Origin: Aspidapion aeneum
Lineage: Eukaryota > Arthropoda > Insecta > Coleoptera > Brentidae
DNA: 64,000 nucleotides
NCBI GenBank assembly: GCA_963576565.1
Contig: OY755047.1
Span: 11,947,221 to 12,011,220, forward strand
Reading direction: 5' to 3'
The translations under genes and the position numbers were made by a program. Shown piece by piece: positions 22,068 through 33,271 of the stretch; position 1 is the first letter of the stretch, and every line of letters begins with the position of its first letter. The notes below the pieces were generated by a model. That model did no database searches, was not told the DNA's origin, and saw only the letters and a list, made by a program, of their open reading frames with translations.

Positions 22068-22923
22068 TTTAATTAAATGAATAACTGGCAATATTCACTT
22101 TACTTTATAAGGCTTACGTTAAATTTTTTTATTTCTCATGAAAAAACAATTAAAAAAGTTTCCGTTTATAGAAACCTATATTTGTAACATTATTATGTAT
22201 AAAGAATTGTAAAAGTATACATTATTAATCTAAGTTAATGTAGAATGTGTAAATATTTTCTATACACTAATAAAAAGGAAATTACTGTAGAATATTCGTC
22301 AAAAAGCCTTTTTTTAACTAGAAAATTAGCCTCTCAAGGAAATTTATGTACCTAAATGAATGGGAAACAAACTTTAAAACCTTATAGATTGAATAAAAAT
22401 TTAACTTTCCTTTTTTTTATTGCTAGTATTCATTAATTTAAACATTCTTTGATTAAGCTTCCTTATTGATTGGTGTTTATAGAGTCTTTTTAAGCAAATT
22501 GAGCTTTGACACAAAATAACTCATTCTTATCAGCGCACATCGTTTAAATTTAAATCTATGTAATTGACGAGTAGAATGAGTTTTTTAGTGTTAAAATTTA
22601 ATTTGATAAAAACTGTTCAAAACACTATATTAAAAGATGTAGCTTGATTGGAGAACGATTTCATTGATGGATACGAGCATCCGGTATACAATAATTTAAA
22701 AAGCCATCCAGTAGCTTAGAGACAAACTGCGCAAGCGTTATATTGTTTCAAATCCCCCTGTAAATGTTTAGTACGGTGCACGAAGTTGGAGAGGCGCTGA
22801 TTCGTGCACGACACCCCGGTATACTGGGCCGACTTAGTAATACAACTCCCACCGTGTAAGTGTCTGGTCTATCTCTGTCATTCGTCTATGAGCTTAAGTA
22901 TCCCATTTTAAGTACACTTCCCC

Positions 22924-23839
22924 TACTACAGCAAGGTGATATTGATTTTTGAGGTAACAATTTTTATACACGAAGGCGTTATCTAGCAAACTTTGGAAAT
23001 TCATATTTTTTAAACAATAAATTTTACGGGCAAAAGCAGTATGGTATGGCTAGGCCATAGAGATGCGAAAAAAACTTTTTTAGTTATTTTTGGGGCATAA
23101 CTTTAAAAATTTATATTTTGCGAACAAAAGAACCGAGTAGTAAGATATGGTTAGGCCATATGGATGCGAAAAAACTTCACTACAAATTAAGATTCAGAAA
23201 AACGTAACTTCGTTTTTTGCAGCATCAAAGTTTTGATGGATTTCTTTATAAATTTTTACAAAAAAAAAGTTGACCTTACTACAAATTAAAAAAAATCTTG
23301 ATTGGTGGACCGCTCCTTACGTAGTATTATAATTTTCATGTTATGTCATGCATACTACAACCTGCCGAATTTTTTTGGAGAAAGTGTCGCGAAAAATGTT
23401 GCAAGCCATTATTAACCTAAGGAAAAAACGAGAATTTTTGTGAAGGCTGTTCATGAAAAAATTATACCAAAAAAAATTTTAAGTTTTTTCTATAAAAAAA
23501 TAATTTATTTTGAAAAAAATACAAAAATTTTTTTTTACCTCTAAACAAAAACTTTCGGACAATTTTTATAGTATAACTTTACAGGCATTCTCTTCGGAAC
23601 TCCTTCAGATCCAATCAGGGACCGGTAAAGAACCAAAAGACCGGAAAATCTATTTTTACGGTCCCTCATTTAGGCAATGTGGTTATGACTGTCATTTAGA
23701 TAGTGCTTATGCTGACCGTTTTCGATTGCTTTTATTTTGCTAGTTTTTTAAAGTTTTAAACGCATAACTCCAAAACTTATAAACGGAATAATCACAATAT
23801 ATTTATAACGCCCTGTATAGAAGTCAATGATATAGATAT
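22924..23839. other. AT-rich intronic DNA, no gene recognised
   Basis: A TATGGTTAGGCCATA-type phrase occurs twice (about 23042-23066 and 23141-23170), a short direct duplication. The 77-residue frame at 23510 has no domain. Confidence 0.35.
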
Positions 23840-24250
23840 ATATTTGAAATCAGCAAGAAGAGATCTATAAAATCTAAAATAATATACAGGCTATTCTTAA
23901 AAAAAACTTACCCGTCAATTTGACAATAGATTTGTTTTGACCCAACGATTCCTAAACTTTGTTAAAAATTATGAAACTTTTGTATTTATCATATTTGGAT
24001 ATTTATTAATTATTATTAAACGAAATAATCCCAACATATATATTTTTGAAATCAGAAAGAAGAGATTTATAAAATTCTAAAACAATATACAAGTTGTTCC
24101 ATTTGAAAAACCATAGACCTGTCAAATTCTAACATTTAGAATTTCTTTTTGACATTCTGACACAAATATTATTAAACTTCGTAAAAAATGATGAAACTTT
24201 GTATTTATTATATTATTTTGTTATCTATTTAAATAAACGTTTTAGATATG
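23840..24250 (+). repeat. Two-unit direct repeat, about 200-bp period
   Basis: ATATTTGAAATCAG(C/A)AAGAAGAGAT(C/T)TATAAAAT starts both units, at about 23842 and 24042. Each goes on through AATATACA(G/A)G and CTGTCAA to ATGAAACTTTTGTATTTAT. The units are moderately diverged. Confidence 0.55.
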
Positions 24251-24678
24251 GTATAAAAATATAACGGAAAAACCTATATAAGATAATAATAAATAATACA
24301 ACAAATTTCCAAAAAAAACCTATGTTACTTTTTAAAATGACATCCTGTATATTTTATAGTTTGGTGTATTAGTATGAAGCCATAAAGACATGCGAAACAA
24401 CTGTATATACAAAAGTACTTTTTCGCATTCTTTAAAAAACCTAAGCATCGGTATCTTAATATTTAGTTTTTTTGGTGTTCGGTTCGGTAACAACCAAACT
24501 TCCAAATGATGATTCACCAAAAAAATGTTAATTGATGGTTTATCAGCATGACATTGATCTGGCAAATAGTGCCTAGTCATAAAGTTCTAAAGTGAACCTA
24601 TACATTTATTAAACGTTTTTTCATAATTTTTGTTTTTTTATGTTTTAACTCTTGCGGAAAGATTTTTTTTCGCACTTG

Positions 24679-24740
24679 ATTGTTGGCCGAACTCCGCTAT
24701 GCCTCCGTCGGCCAACTGCAATCGTGTGCGGAAAAGTAAC
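24679..24740. repeat. Strong palindrome / hairpin
   Basis: CGCACTTGATTG..TTGGCCGA pairs with TCGGCCAA..CAATCGTGTGCG across a 17-nt loop. The stem is about 20 bp and GC-rich, in contrast to its AT-rich surroundings. The flanks repeat CTTCCGCACTTGTTAGG. It may be the 3' hairpin of a rolling-circle element, but no Helitron coding sequence or clear terminal CTRR is assigned. Confidence 0.55.
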
Positions 24741-24769
24741 ACCTTCCGCACTTGTTAGGAAATATATCT

Positions 24770-25040
24770 CTTCCCTTTTAGCATACGCGGCGTTCACATG
24801 GTGTAAGTTTTAACGGCATTTTATGAATTAACGGGCGCGAATAATCACCCTAAAGATATCCCCAACTAAGGGATATTAAACTGGAGGCACCTATTAGGTG
24901 TTAACAGTTTCGTCGCACTCTTTAGAACAATGCACGGCCAATGTGACACCTGTAAAGTTAGAGAGACGGTATATAAATCTCATCTTACGATATTTGTAAG
25001 AAAATGAAAAATATTGCCTGCGATACCGAATGCTTATTAT
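24770..25040 (+). repeat. Dispersed repeat family X (copy 1)
   Basis: It shares CACCTATTAGGTGTTAACAGTTTCGTC and GTAAAGTTAGAGAGACGGTATATAAATC-type blocks (here cut into shorter words) with copies at 28030-28145 and 28378-28600 (inverted), 37125-37300 and 62690-62800. Copy 1 and the copy at 28378-28600 face each other, so they may be the ends of a 3.7-kb unit or independent insertions. No coding capacity. Confidence 0.5.
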
Positions 25041-25676
25041 TATTTTTTGTAGATATCTTGAAAACTAAAGCGTTTAGTATACATATATATTCGGAGAAAA
25101 AACATGGGGTAAAACTTTAAGTTCTCATGTTTATAATTTTAAGCCCTTAAAAAACCATCCTTGGTTACATTTATTTTGTTTAAACCCCTTTGTCCCATTA
25201 AAGTTTAGTGAAACACTATTTTTGCTATCAATAGCAGTTTAGCTGCAATTTCAAATATAATAAAAGTGTGCCTACATTTGCGCATATTTTAAAGCTGTTT
25301 CTATATCCAGAAACTTTTTTATATACCCTTTTTTTCCGGATATTATTGACCATTGGCCTAAGCCTTACTTAAAGTTGTTTAACTTTTAGGAAACAAAAAC
25401 TAGATTTAAGTATATGGTGTTTTGTACAAGTGGGGATCAAGCTTAATCTTAAAAAGTATTAAAATTTGAAAACAAGTTAACTAAAGGGTAGGAAAAAAAT
25501 AAAATTAAAAAAAACATTTTTTTTTTAAATATTTTTTATTTAAAGTGTTAGGTTAGGTTTTTTTTTAAATTTTACTTTTTAGACCGAATAATTTTGCGTA
25601 TTTTTTCTTTCTTCGCTTTTTTCAACAAAGTTATTATTTTTCGAGAAAATCGCAAAATACTGATTTTTAGGACCTT
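25041..25676. other. AT-rich spacer
   Basis: No gene or bounded repeat recognised. Confidence 0.4.
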
Positions 25677-26665
25677 CCACATAGCACAATCACGTGTTTA
25701 ACACGTAAAAAAGGCGTGAGAAAAAAAAAACGTTGAGTTCAAAGCTGCTGGAAAAAAACGTTTATTTCATATATGAAAACAAGCTTAATAGGTTATTCAT
25801 TAACGTTATAAAAAATAACGTTGCTAAAAACTGCGTTGTAATAACGCCATATTATCAAATTAAAACAGCATTTTTTTACGTTAGTTTAAGTGATTTTTAT
25901 CAACGTTAAAATCACATTAGATTCACGCCTTTTCTACACGAATTTTAAAACGCGACTTGCATGGCTTTTCTACCGAATATTTTTGAGATTTTACTAGCAG
26001 CAGCGCCACCTATTGTCGGCATTTTTCACTTTGACGAAATCTATCAGGCAGTGCTTTAGCCTCTAAACTTCAAAAACCTGTTAGGAAACTGATCCCTGAT
26101 TCTTCACGATTACGATGCATCTGTTAAAGACACATTAATATTCTGTAAAAGTGTTTACTGTTAAAAAATCTTGTTTAGCTTTAAAAAAAACATAATGTAT
26201 ATAGATAGATATATAGATATTTTGTCTTGGCTTGAGCGCCATCTTTAAAATTGTCTTGAAGTGTTGTAGTCTTAAACTAGTGAACTTTTATAACTTCCTT
26301 TCGCGTCTCTTTTTTAAGTTAGAAAAATGTTATTAAAAAAACGTGACCAAAAAAGACGTAGAAAGTTAGTAGGTTTTAGAAGTCTTAATCTAGTGGCGTT
26401 TTAGAACATGTTGTGGAGGACTTTTCAAGTGTGAATTTGGTACATGAAAATAACGAGGGTAAAAAACACGTTCTATACACAGCACCAGAAACTTCAACAA
26501 AAAGTACATTTTTATAACTTGATATCTCCTTGTTTTTAAGTTATCTTTAAGCATGTAGATTTAACAAAATAAATATTACATGGTATGAAGTTGTTTTCAA
26601 GTAAAAAAAACTTTGTAATTTTTGTTCACGTTTCTTAACGTTGATGTGGTTTTTGTGCTATGTGG
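25677..26665. mobile_element. 989-bp TIR element, CCACATAGCACAA ends, 4-bp target duplication
   Basis: The 13-bp terminus CCACATAGCACAA is exactly inverted at the right end (TTGTGCTATGTGG). Both sides are flanked by CCTT (25673-25676 and 26666-26669). Subterminal regions are rich in (T)AACGTTA/ACGT words on the left (25790-25930) and CACGTTTCTTAACGTT on the right. No transposase is present. A 4-bp duplication is unusual; it is reported for Chapaev-type elements, but the ends here do not start with CAC in register, so the superfamily is left open. Confidence 0.65.
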
Positions 26666-26800
26666 CCTTATATCTAGCGAAGCTCAAGGGTGATTTTGGC
26701 GGAGAATATGTGGGGATGTATCCCAGATGCTAAGGAATAATTATAGAAAAATTCAGCGTGCACCTATTATTTTCCAAGTTTCAGGGTTTTTTTACCTTAT

Positions 26801-27713
26801 GGATGATTCTACCAAAAGTGGGCTATATGGATATCATTTTTGATCATTGCCTTTAAATAACAGTACAGCACAGTAAATAATTTTGTTTTGTTAAATTTAT
26901 GTAACTAATTAGGTGTAAGATAAGAAACATTTATTTTCCCGAATTTTAGGAATTATTGCATAAAAATTCCAGAGGGATGAGTACCAGAGAAATGAGTTTT
27001 TTAATGGTTTTCCAATTTAAATCAAAATCTATTTAGACTACTTAAGTTTTATATAAACAAAGTTTCTATACTTATAATTTTAAAACAATCAACAAAAAAA
27101 TTATACTATTGATATCAGTCGAATATTTACTTACCAGAGGAATGATAATTGAAGCGTTCCTTTTTGATTTCTCCGAAAAAAACTAATTTTCTGCCGAAAA
27201 TAAGAAGATCTATAACTTAAACCAAACTAAAGTTGACATTATCTGTCACAACTTGTCACCCTCACAAGTAAATTAGATATCCAGGGCCGTCTCTTTCTCT
27301 AGAAATTAACCGGTGGTATTCACAAATATTGTGTTATTAAAAATGGAACACGTTTAAAATTGTAAAATTTTCAGGGAAGATGTAAATTCGGATTTTCAAA
27401 AATATGACTGCAAACTTAAGTTTTATCAATTTTTTGATAAATAGTTAATACTTGGTTAAATATTATTTATTAGGATATTTTTTTCAATCTGAGTTTTTAA
27501 TATTTGGTTTGGGACTACACCAGAGGAATGAGGTATTTGCTTTGTAATAAAAAAAAATTATAAACTTGCAATTTTTTTTATACATTAAACTCAAATGCTC
27601 TATAAAGAAAACATTTTGTTTTAAATCTTATAACTAAAACTATGCTTCATTTGCAGTCTGTGTTTGAAAAATATGCATTCCCACGCCACAGCACCATTTT
27701 TGTAGAATCATCC
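26801..27713. mobile_element. 913-bp TIR element, GGATGATTCTAC ends, TTAT target duplication
   Basis: GGATGATTCTACCAAAAGTGG at the left pairs with the inverted GGATGATTCTACAAAAATGG at the right (about 20 bp, three differences or gaps). Both flanks are TTAT (26797-26800 and 27714-27717). A motif CCAGAG(G/A)AATGA recurs at about 26990, 27134 and 27521, suggesting binding sites for a missing transposase. No coding sequence. Confidence 0.6.
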
Positions 27714-27717
27714 TTAT

Positions 27718-28029
27718 ATGACTGGGCTAAAATGGCATGCCGCTACTTCTTAAAAACATCTAATTTTAAGTGGACACCTATCAAGAGTGGGTCATAGTCA
27801 CAAATTTTTATTAACCATTAAGCAGTTACCAAAATCCTGATAGTATGTTAATTAATTACCAATACTTATATATTTATGCTAATTTTGTTACATAACATTT
27901 GCTTAACCGAGATTTTGGGAAAATCGGCCCATGTCAAAGAAACTTAAATTTTTAACAAGGTCATTCAAGAAATTTTCTAAAATATACAATCATGGTGACT
28001 GTACAGATTACACTATCCAGCAGTAGGGG
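27718..28029. other. AT-rich spacer
   Basis: Nothing recognisable. Confidence 0.4.
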
Positions 28030-28600
28030 AAACGGGGAATGGAAAAATACAAGAGAAACAAAATCTTTCTATACCCGCTTAGCTACGAAACCAAAATTTT
28101 GTTTTCTTTATTCTAACGCTTAGCTACGAAACCAAAATTTTGTTTTCTTTATTCATGGATACTAAACTTTACGTTGGTAGTATTTTTGGATTATACTCCG
28201 CTGACCCGAGATAAAACGTCGCGAAGGCGTTAAAAATGCAATATGCATTGACCCGACCTGAGATACAAATTATGTCACGGTCATGGGTACTGTTTTTGGT
28301 TTCATCTGCGTGCCTTTTGTTTCTATTCTGGTAGTTCCTTTTGTATTTGGTAGATGTCGGCACTTTTGTGAAAAGCATACGGTTTCGCAGGCATTATTTA
28401 TAATTTCTGTTACGAATATATAAGATGTGATTTATATACCGTCTCTCTAGCTTTACAAAGGTGTCACATTGACCATGCAGTGTTCTGAAAGTCCCTTTAG
28501 GACGAAACAGTTAACTGTCAACACATAATAGGTGTCCATTAGATCTTGGACCCCCGTGGGTACAGCTTTCGAGCTGCCTACGGAAAAATATAAGATAAAC
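28030..28600 (-). repeat. Dispersed repeat family X, inverted fragments with a local tandem duplication
   Basis: The 28030-28145 part matches the family X left block (inverted relative to 62690). Within it the phrase CGCTTAGCTACGAAACCAAA..TTCTTTATTC is duplicated in tandem (43-bp period, 28078-28154). The 28378-28600 part matches copy 1 at 24770-25040 in inverted orientation, including the GGTGTCCATTAGATCTTGG and CCCCCGTGGGTA words. The 69-residue minus frame between them (28169-28378) has no domain. Confidence 0.5.
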
Positions 28601-28992
28601 CAAATCTACATTTATGAACCAAATTATTTTAGAAAAAAAAAGCTCTGTTTCACACACGAATTTATATAAAAAATAGGCTACGAAGTAAATAAATTAAAGT
28701 ATTAACAATAATTAAGACAAACAAGTTTTTAGAAAAAAAAGTAAAATGAACATATGGTTGCGTTTGTGATTATATTAAATTTTAGAAATTAAGACATGAT
28801 AAAGTTTTTGAAGTGCTTTTATTACCTATGACTTTTTTAAATTAAAACTTAATGTAGGGGACGGCGGGGTAAAACCGCATGGCTAGGTTAGGAATCTAGA
28901 ATATAAAGCACATTAATAAATTATATTCGTGTGCATAACGCATAAAAACGGGCACCCACTATATTTTAAAAGCTATAGAAGAAACAAAGCAT

Positions 28993-29783
28993 ATATCGCA
29001 CACCCGCTGAAAAAGAGTCACAACTCAAAAATCGCCGTTATTGAGATAAACATGCCGCCATCATCGAAATAACTTGTACTTTCTTCCATAGAAGCGTCAC
29101 ATTTACGTTTCCACAATTTACCGCGAGATGGCGATGTGACTCTTTTATTTTGTCCAGTTTAGCTTAGGATGCGTTCCTTTACAGTGTCACTTCTGATTTT
29201 ATAACAGCGTAAACGTGGAGTTTCATCCTGAAAAGAGTCACATTTTGAGTTGTAAAGTTTTCGTGTGAACTATTGGTTAAATCTGACCCATATAACAAGT
29301 AAAATACTGTTCTTTTTTGTGTTGTGACTATTTTTAGTGTACTTAGAATTAAGGAGGATAAGAAAAAAAATCTTTTGAATTTATTAGAGAATAATCACAT
29401 TCCCAGTTGTTATTCAGCATTTTATAACTCGTAAAAATAAATACAAAGTTTCTTCTTTATTTGTTTTCTTTTTTTATATTATTTACCATCCTGCGTGACA
29501 TCCTGATTTACAACGTCATGATACCTTGTTCTAAAAAAGTGTCACGATATCGGGTTTTTGTCTTTTTTTTACTAAAAACGACAAAAATCATTTTTTGTAC
29601 GAAACGTACTGCACCAATTACATTGAGTTAATAGGTTCCTGTTGATATAAAATAACATGTTAACTTGTAATTTGTCATGTAAGTGAAAAATGAATCTCTC
29701 TAATGGACTAAATTCTTTAACAGCGATTTTCTCAAAACAATGTTTTTTGAGTTGTGACTATTTTTTAGCGGGGGTGCGATATG
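28993..29783. mobile_element. 790-bp element with 37-bp inverted ends and internal GAGTCAC repeats
   Basis: TATCGCACACCCGCTGAAAA at the left matches the inverted right end TATCGCACCCCCGCTAAAAA. Both run on into AGTCACAACTCAAAA. The AAAGAGTCACA..TTTGAGTTGT phrase recurs internally near 29235 and, inverted, near 29132 (GTGACTCTTTT). There is no coding sequence. Confidence 0.6.
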
Positions 29784-30061
29784 TAAAATCCGATTATCGG
29801 GGGGAAACTACACATTAGATATAATTATAAGAAAAACAAATATAAGCCAACCTTTCTACACTTTATGTTCCCAATTATTACAATTTGTACCACTTTTCCT
29901 GTCCATAAAAACAAAGAGTCATCCATCTTGTTTTGACAAATTTTGTAGTATTTTCTTTTCATTTCTTTTGACACAACTGGGTTCTAGGTATTGCCTTTTT
30001 TGCGATCCCGTTTTACTCCATCCGATTTTGTCCGCAAAATATATCGTCTAAACAATCTAAC

Positions 30062-30645
30062 ATAACCCAAAAACAAAGAATCTTAAAGCACACCACACAG
30101 GCAGTCTACAGGAGCAGCTATACAAAAAAATTAGAAACATATCTTATGTTAAAGTGTTGGGACCAAAGTATATCAAAACAACAAAAAGCTTATATACACC
30201 ATTGTAAAAAGTATTATTACATACGGCACAGAAGTATAGAACAGGAAAAATGCTTTCCGCTACGGAGATGGACTATTGGAGAAGAGCAGCAGGGAAATCA
30301 AACAGAGAAAGAGTTACAAATCAAAGAATAAGAGAAATTATGACAGTGGGTGAACCTACTTTGGTGGATGATATATAGAGTCGTGTATTCATTGTATAAG
30401 AACAAAACAACTGGTGTGGTACGGACATATACAAAGAATGAATGATGAAAGACTACCTAAACAAATACTACAATCGAAACCAGCTGGCCGAAGAAAACGA
30501 GGACGGCCAAGGAGAAGCTGGAGAGAAGGAATAGACAGTGAAATAAGAATAAGAGGCCCAGATGATGAATTATGGGCAAACAGAAACGAGTGGAGATTGG
30601 GTATCGGAAGACGTAGAATGTTGTGAAACCGATAAATATATATAT
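30062..30645 (+). mobile_element. RTE-like non-LTR retrotransposon family B, 3' fragment
   Basis: The frame at 30414-30626 reads MWYGHIQRMNDERLPKQILQ, RRKRGRPRRSW and NRNEWRLGIGRRRML. This is the C-terminal signature of RTE-like polyproteins but clearly distinct from family A (RRSW..GID instead of KLEWQQSI). Upstream, with frameshifts and stops, a KSIITYGTEV*NRK..FRYGDGLLEKSS block is recognisable. The 3' end is a TA-rich tract (GATAAATATATATATG), again a microsatellite tail. Confidence 0.75.
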
Positions 30646-30855
30646 GTATATAGATAAAGTGTTGGCTAACTCAAAACACTGTCTACACCTCAAAATAAGC
30701 AGTATCAATCACTGCACTACAGAAAAATTCTGCGTAGCTAGATCTTTTCTGACTACACGCATCTTGTGTAGAAATGGTTTAACGCGTACTGCTAATGCCA
30801 AGATTATTTTGTGATGTAAATTAATCGCCGAATGTCTAGTTCAAGCTATAGAAAA

Positions 30856-31866
30856 CAGTGGCGTAGCGTGGGGGGGGGCGCGCTCCTCCCCCCCCCCCGC
30901 CCCGAGGGTACCGGCGCCCCATGGGTACCCGAAGCGTCCTAAGCTTTATTAAGTAGCAGGGCCGGCAACGGTAAATTGAGAGGGCGGCAAAGAAAACCAA
31001 AGACATGATGACCTTTTTTTAGCTCACACATATACTATACTATAGTAGTGTGAGCTATGGTGATCCTAATTTTTTCGAGAAAAAAAAAGTTGCTCCGATT
31101 TCAAAAATTTTTATATATCTTTGCGTTTCAGATGATTTTGAAACTTTTTTGTTGCGCCGTCTGTCTGTCTGTCTGTCTGTCTGTCTGTATGTCTGTCTGT
31201 CTGTCTGTCTGTCTGTGTGTCTGTATGTCTGTCTGTAACGACCAACGCGCATAACTCAAAAACCGCTTGGCCGATTTTAATGAAATTTGGTACCTGGGCT
31301 GGGTCTTGGGTCGAGATGGTCCCATTTAAAAATGAACAAAATCCACCGAACACAAACCAAATAAAAGGGTGGGGATAGATTTCAAAAATTAGAATTTATG
31401 TGAAAATATGGCGTGTGTGATATCAAACGAAAGGTAATTGAGTCTGGAGTTAAACAAAATAGATTTTAATTTATTTAAAAAAAAAGGGTGGGGGTATATT
31501 TCAAAAATTAGAGTTTAAGTGAAAATATGGCGTGTGTGATATCAAACGAAAGGTAATTAATTAAGTCCGGAGTTCAACCAAATACATTTTAGTTTTTGTT
31601 TTTTTTAATGGTGGGGGTGGATTTCAAAAATTTGAGTTTAAGTCAAAACATGGCTTGTGTGGTATCAAACAAAAGGTAATTTAGTGTGGAGTTGAATAAA
31701 ATATATTTCAGTTTTTAGTTATATTAGCTCACATAACTATAGTACCTAGTGTGAGCTTAGGGGCCCATATATTGGCAGAGTATTTTTTTGGTCGCAAAAT
31801 TTTTGATGGGCGCTTTTTTTAGCTGTCGACCCCCCTCCCCATCCCTTCAGGCACGCTACGCCGCTG
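30856..31866. mobile_element. hAT-type element (CAGTGGCGTAGCGTG ends) with 8-bp target duplication, interrupted
   Basis: CAGTGGCGTAGCGTG at the left is exactly inverted at the right (CACGCTACGCCGCTG, one change). The flanks ATAGAAAA (30848-30855) and ATAGAAGA (31867-31874) are an 8-bp duplication with one change. G- and C-rich runs flank the termini inside. The hairpin-ended element 31020-31782 is inserted in it, leaving about 250 bp of the original MITE. Confidence 0.75.
31020..31782 (+). mobile_element. Hairpin-ended (CTGT)n element, HINE/DINE-like (copy 2)
   Basis: It opens with the hairpin AGCTCACAC..GTGTGAGCT (31021-31056) and closes with a second one (31727-31757) followed by GGGGCCCATATATTGGCAGAG. 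Between them lie a core (GATTTTAATGAAATTTGG), a (CTGT)n tract of about 19 imperfect units (31159-31237), and three tandem units anchored on GGGTGGGG at 31366, 31485 and 31609 (120- and 124-bp spacing). It sits between T-runs inside the hAT element. The SVCLSVCL-type frames are microsatellite translation. Confidence 0.7.
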
Positions 31867-31919
31867 ATAGAAGAGGTATGCGGTTCTACCCCGCTATGCA
31901 CTTTTGCCCCGCCTTCCCC

Positions 31920-32169
31920 TACTCTACTAAAAATGTTTACAAAAGATGCGATTAATGTTAAAAGTAATCTTGTAATGTTGCAATATTTTTTTTTTCATTA
32001 ACAAGACTTTACATATAAATAACCAAATTTAAATAGTCATTACCACCAATTTAGTCAATAAAAATTTGTGTTTGGGATGGGCTACATGTTAAGCGTATTT
32101 TAAAGTTCAAATATCATGTTATTTTTACCTTTAAAAAAAATTCCATAAAAGCTTTTTTATTGTTTACAA
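31920..32169. other. AT-rich spacer
   Basis: Nothing recognisable apart from homopolymers. Confidence 0.35.
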
Positions 32170-32640
32170 TTTAAATATATCTCTCAAAAATAAATGGATC
32201 CGGAATGAATCTGATAAAAACAGTTTTTTGTAAATATTTCAAAAACTAAAGCTCTTACGAAGTTTTTGGTTCGGTTCACACAAATTATTGACCTAAATGT
32301 AGTCTGCTATATTCCGAAAACCACATATTAATACGATGCTCTGTTAAAAAGTTAGGATTTTTAAAATTTTTAATTGTCAAAAAGCTGTCCAGCTAATCAG
32401 CTAATCAGCTCGTTAGAGTGTCGAATACTATTTTGCTTAAAAATTTTATGAAAATAGCGGTTCAGGAGCTATCGTGTTACGGACAGAAATAATAGACACA
32501 CACACACAGACATACACACAGACAGATATTGATTGCTAAGATAGGTCAAAGTACACCCAATTACACATTTTCGGCGTTTATTAACATAAAAAAATTTTTC
32601 TCTAGCCATTGCTACGCGGGCTAGGAAGATAAAAAAAATT
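32170..32640 (+). mobile_element. Second (AC/ACAG)n rolling-circle-like repeat
   Basis: A core with CGGTTCAGGAGCTATCGTG and TTACGGACAGA leads into an (AC)n/(ACAG)n tract at about 32495-32525, then ATTTTCGGCG and GCTACGCGGGCTAGG. The core-plus-GTCY-type-microsatellite layout resembles the hairpin-ended family but the sequences differ. The part at 32170-32400 recurs inverted at 36860-37090 (AAACTTCGTAGGAGCT, GCGGTTTTCGGA words). Confidence 0.4.
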
Positions 32641-33271
32641 CATTTATAGGGGGTTCAATTTAAAAAATATATATTTTTCCTAAACACTCAAAATCTTGAC
32701 TGTTTTTTTGTTTATTTTACCGTATTCTAATAATTATTACAACAAATAATAAAGTTATGAACCTAACCTATCCCAACCTAACCTAACATTAAATTTAGAA
32801 CAGCCTGTATACATATATAAAAAAAAAACATTATTGGATCAAATTAATATATATTTGACCTAAGTATACATATGTTTAATATAGGAAAGGACAATAACAT
32901 TATCAGTTTTTGGCGACGCTTAAATTTTAAAAGAAGTCTATAACTTTTTTATTTATGAAAATTCTGTTTTCGTGTAAAAAGCTTTATTAAAAAAAAATTC
33001 TTGAAAAATTAACAGATGTAAACGGTTTTTATATATCTCTCTTAGTTTTTCAGATATTGCATAAAGTTATAATTTTTCTTAAGGAATGGCCCTCTTTTTA
33101 TTAGATTTTTACAATCAGCGAACAATTTCCTTTAGAACGTCACACTAAATATTTTATTTTTTAATTCTTTTTGTTATTTTTTTATTTTTAATTATTTTTA
33201 ATTTGATAGTTTTTAACACAGTGAGTCATCTAATTAAATTATAAAATAAAAACAAAAAATATTTAAAAAAA
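32641..33271. other. AT-rich spacer
   Basis: No gene recognised; homopolymer-rich. Confidence 0.4.

Larger units (their letters stand above)
17133..22923. mobile_element. Possible large TIR element with GGGGAAGTGTACTT ends, much invaded
   Basis: The left end TA|GGGAACGTGTACTTAAAATG and the inverted right end (GTACACTTCCCC|TA) match over about 26 bp, continuing as AAAATGGGATA, and both are flanked by TA. They are 5.8 kb apart, a plausible size for a full element. A second inverted pair (GTCGCTACCCA...GATGCAGTGACCCTA, near 18160-18212 and 21112-21165) lies inside. RTE family A (17268-17656) and a MITE (21634-22067) are insertions. No pogo-type DDE domain is recognisable. The only candidate coding piece is a weak THAP-like frame at 21371. 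The pairing of the two ends is an inference; they could belong to two separate fragments. Confidence 0.4.
28857..31919. mobile_element. Outer TIR element (GGGGA.GGCGGGG ends), host for four other insertions
   Basis: The left end TA|GGGGACGGCGGGGTAAAA and the inverted right end (TTTTGCCCCGCCTTCCCC|TA) are each flanked by TA. A second shared word, AACCGCAT, follows on both sides. About 3.06 kb separate them, but the interval is filled by an inverted-repeat element (28993-29783), an RTE-like fragment (30062-30645), a hAT-type element (30856-31866) and a hairpin-ended element inside that (31020-31782). The residual original sequence is about 0.65 kb, a size typical of a non-autonomous pogo/mariner-type element. 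Confidence 0.55.

Noticed and set aside
31050..31254. Overlapping frames on both strands translating as SVCLSVCL or DRQTDRQT
   Set aside because: They are translations of a four-base microsatellite, which stays open in several frames. The same applies at 2754-3023, 33948-34227 and 56706-56915.
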